Source of the DNA: Pirellulales bacterium
GTDB lineage: Bacteria > Planctomycetota > Planctomycetia > Pirellulales > Thermoguttaceae
DNA: 22,865 nucleotides
Direction: 5' to 3'
Assembly: GCA_030642635.1 (NCBI GenBank)
Contig: DAOWNK010000017.1
Span: 1-22,865, forward strand
The translations under genes and the position numbers were made by a program. Shown here piece after piece: positions 22,752-22,865 of the stretch. Numbering within the stretch: position 1 is the stretch's first letter; the number at the start of each line of letters is the position of its first letter. The notes below the pieces were generated by a model. It worked only from the letters and a program-made list of their open reading frames with translations, had not been told where the DNA came from and made no database searches.

Positions 22752-22865
22752 ATGGGCAGACCAAAGGGCGCCCGAACCACGTTGATCGCTATCACCTACG
22801 ACACGATAGGCGAACTGGCCGGCGGCATCGCTGGAGACACTGCCCGGCAGTATGCACAGCGGGGC
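22752..22865 (+). CDS. Start of a small DNA-binding-like protein, cut by the window edge
   Basis: GAGGAGG lies about 7 bases before the ATG, a strong ribosome site. The 38 codons seen include MGRPKGARTTLIAITYDTI and GELAGGIAGDTARQYAQRG, which resembles a MerR- or helix-turn-helix-type start (ELAGxxxDTxRQYA). It lies about 95 bases after the integrase end, outside the right att-like repeat. No further function can be read. Confidence 0.55.
   Translation, partial: MGRPKGARTTLIAITYDTIGELAGGIAGDTARQYAQRG

Overview
The window looks like a piece of a Planctomycetota chromosome. Four things point there: a DUF1559 pseudopilin-like gene, secreted proteins with Tat-like leaders, a PEP-CTERM protein and a zinc-ribbon/GYF protein, together with many double-hairpin repeats of kinds I associate with planctomycetes. 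This is inferred from gene content only; I cannot name a genus.

Left part (1-7943, all genes on the minus strand). A tight cluster runs, in transcription order, from a neutral-ceramidase-like protein through a frameshifted DUF1559 gene and a small lipoprotein to an AGE-family (alpha/alpha)6-barrel protein cut by the window edge. Next come a LamG-like PEP-CTERM protein, a secreted six-hairpin-type protein and a XylR-like regulator (sugar-binding domain fused to an AraC helix-turn-helix domain). The promoter regions of the PEP-CTERM gene and the six-hairpin gene share an almost duplicated sequence with two direct half-sites 22 bp apart, the architecture expected for an AraC/XylR-type activator. 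I propose these two genes are its regulon.

Middle (7944-12590, genes still on minus). It holds a secreted protein built from about 29 Cys-containing pentapeptides, with its own promoter, a roughly 200-nt structured leader and a terminator. A lipoprotein with a terminator follows, then a membrane-embedded KAP-like P-loop NTPase lying between two purine/pyrimidine inverted repeats, then a small membrane protein and a zinc-ribbon/GYF-domain protein.

Right part (12590-22865, genes on plus). This is an accessory region: a decayed IS701-like transposase, a RelE-Xre toxin-antitoxin pair, a type III-like restriction-modification system (mod and res, overlapping), a second Xre regulator homologous to the antitoxin, and a tyrosine integrase. 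A 38-bp direct repeat (one mismatch) containing the 3' end of a tRNA, probably tRNA-Ser, occurs just after the toxin-antitoxin pair and again at the end of the integrase gene. It brackets an 8.3-kb segment carrying the restriction-modification system. Traces of integrase coding sequence around the toxin-antitoxin pair suggest repeated insertion of related xre-integrase modules at one tRNA target, with the left module now reduced to its toxin-antitoxin pair. The window ends in the start of a small gene behind the integrase.
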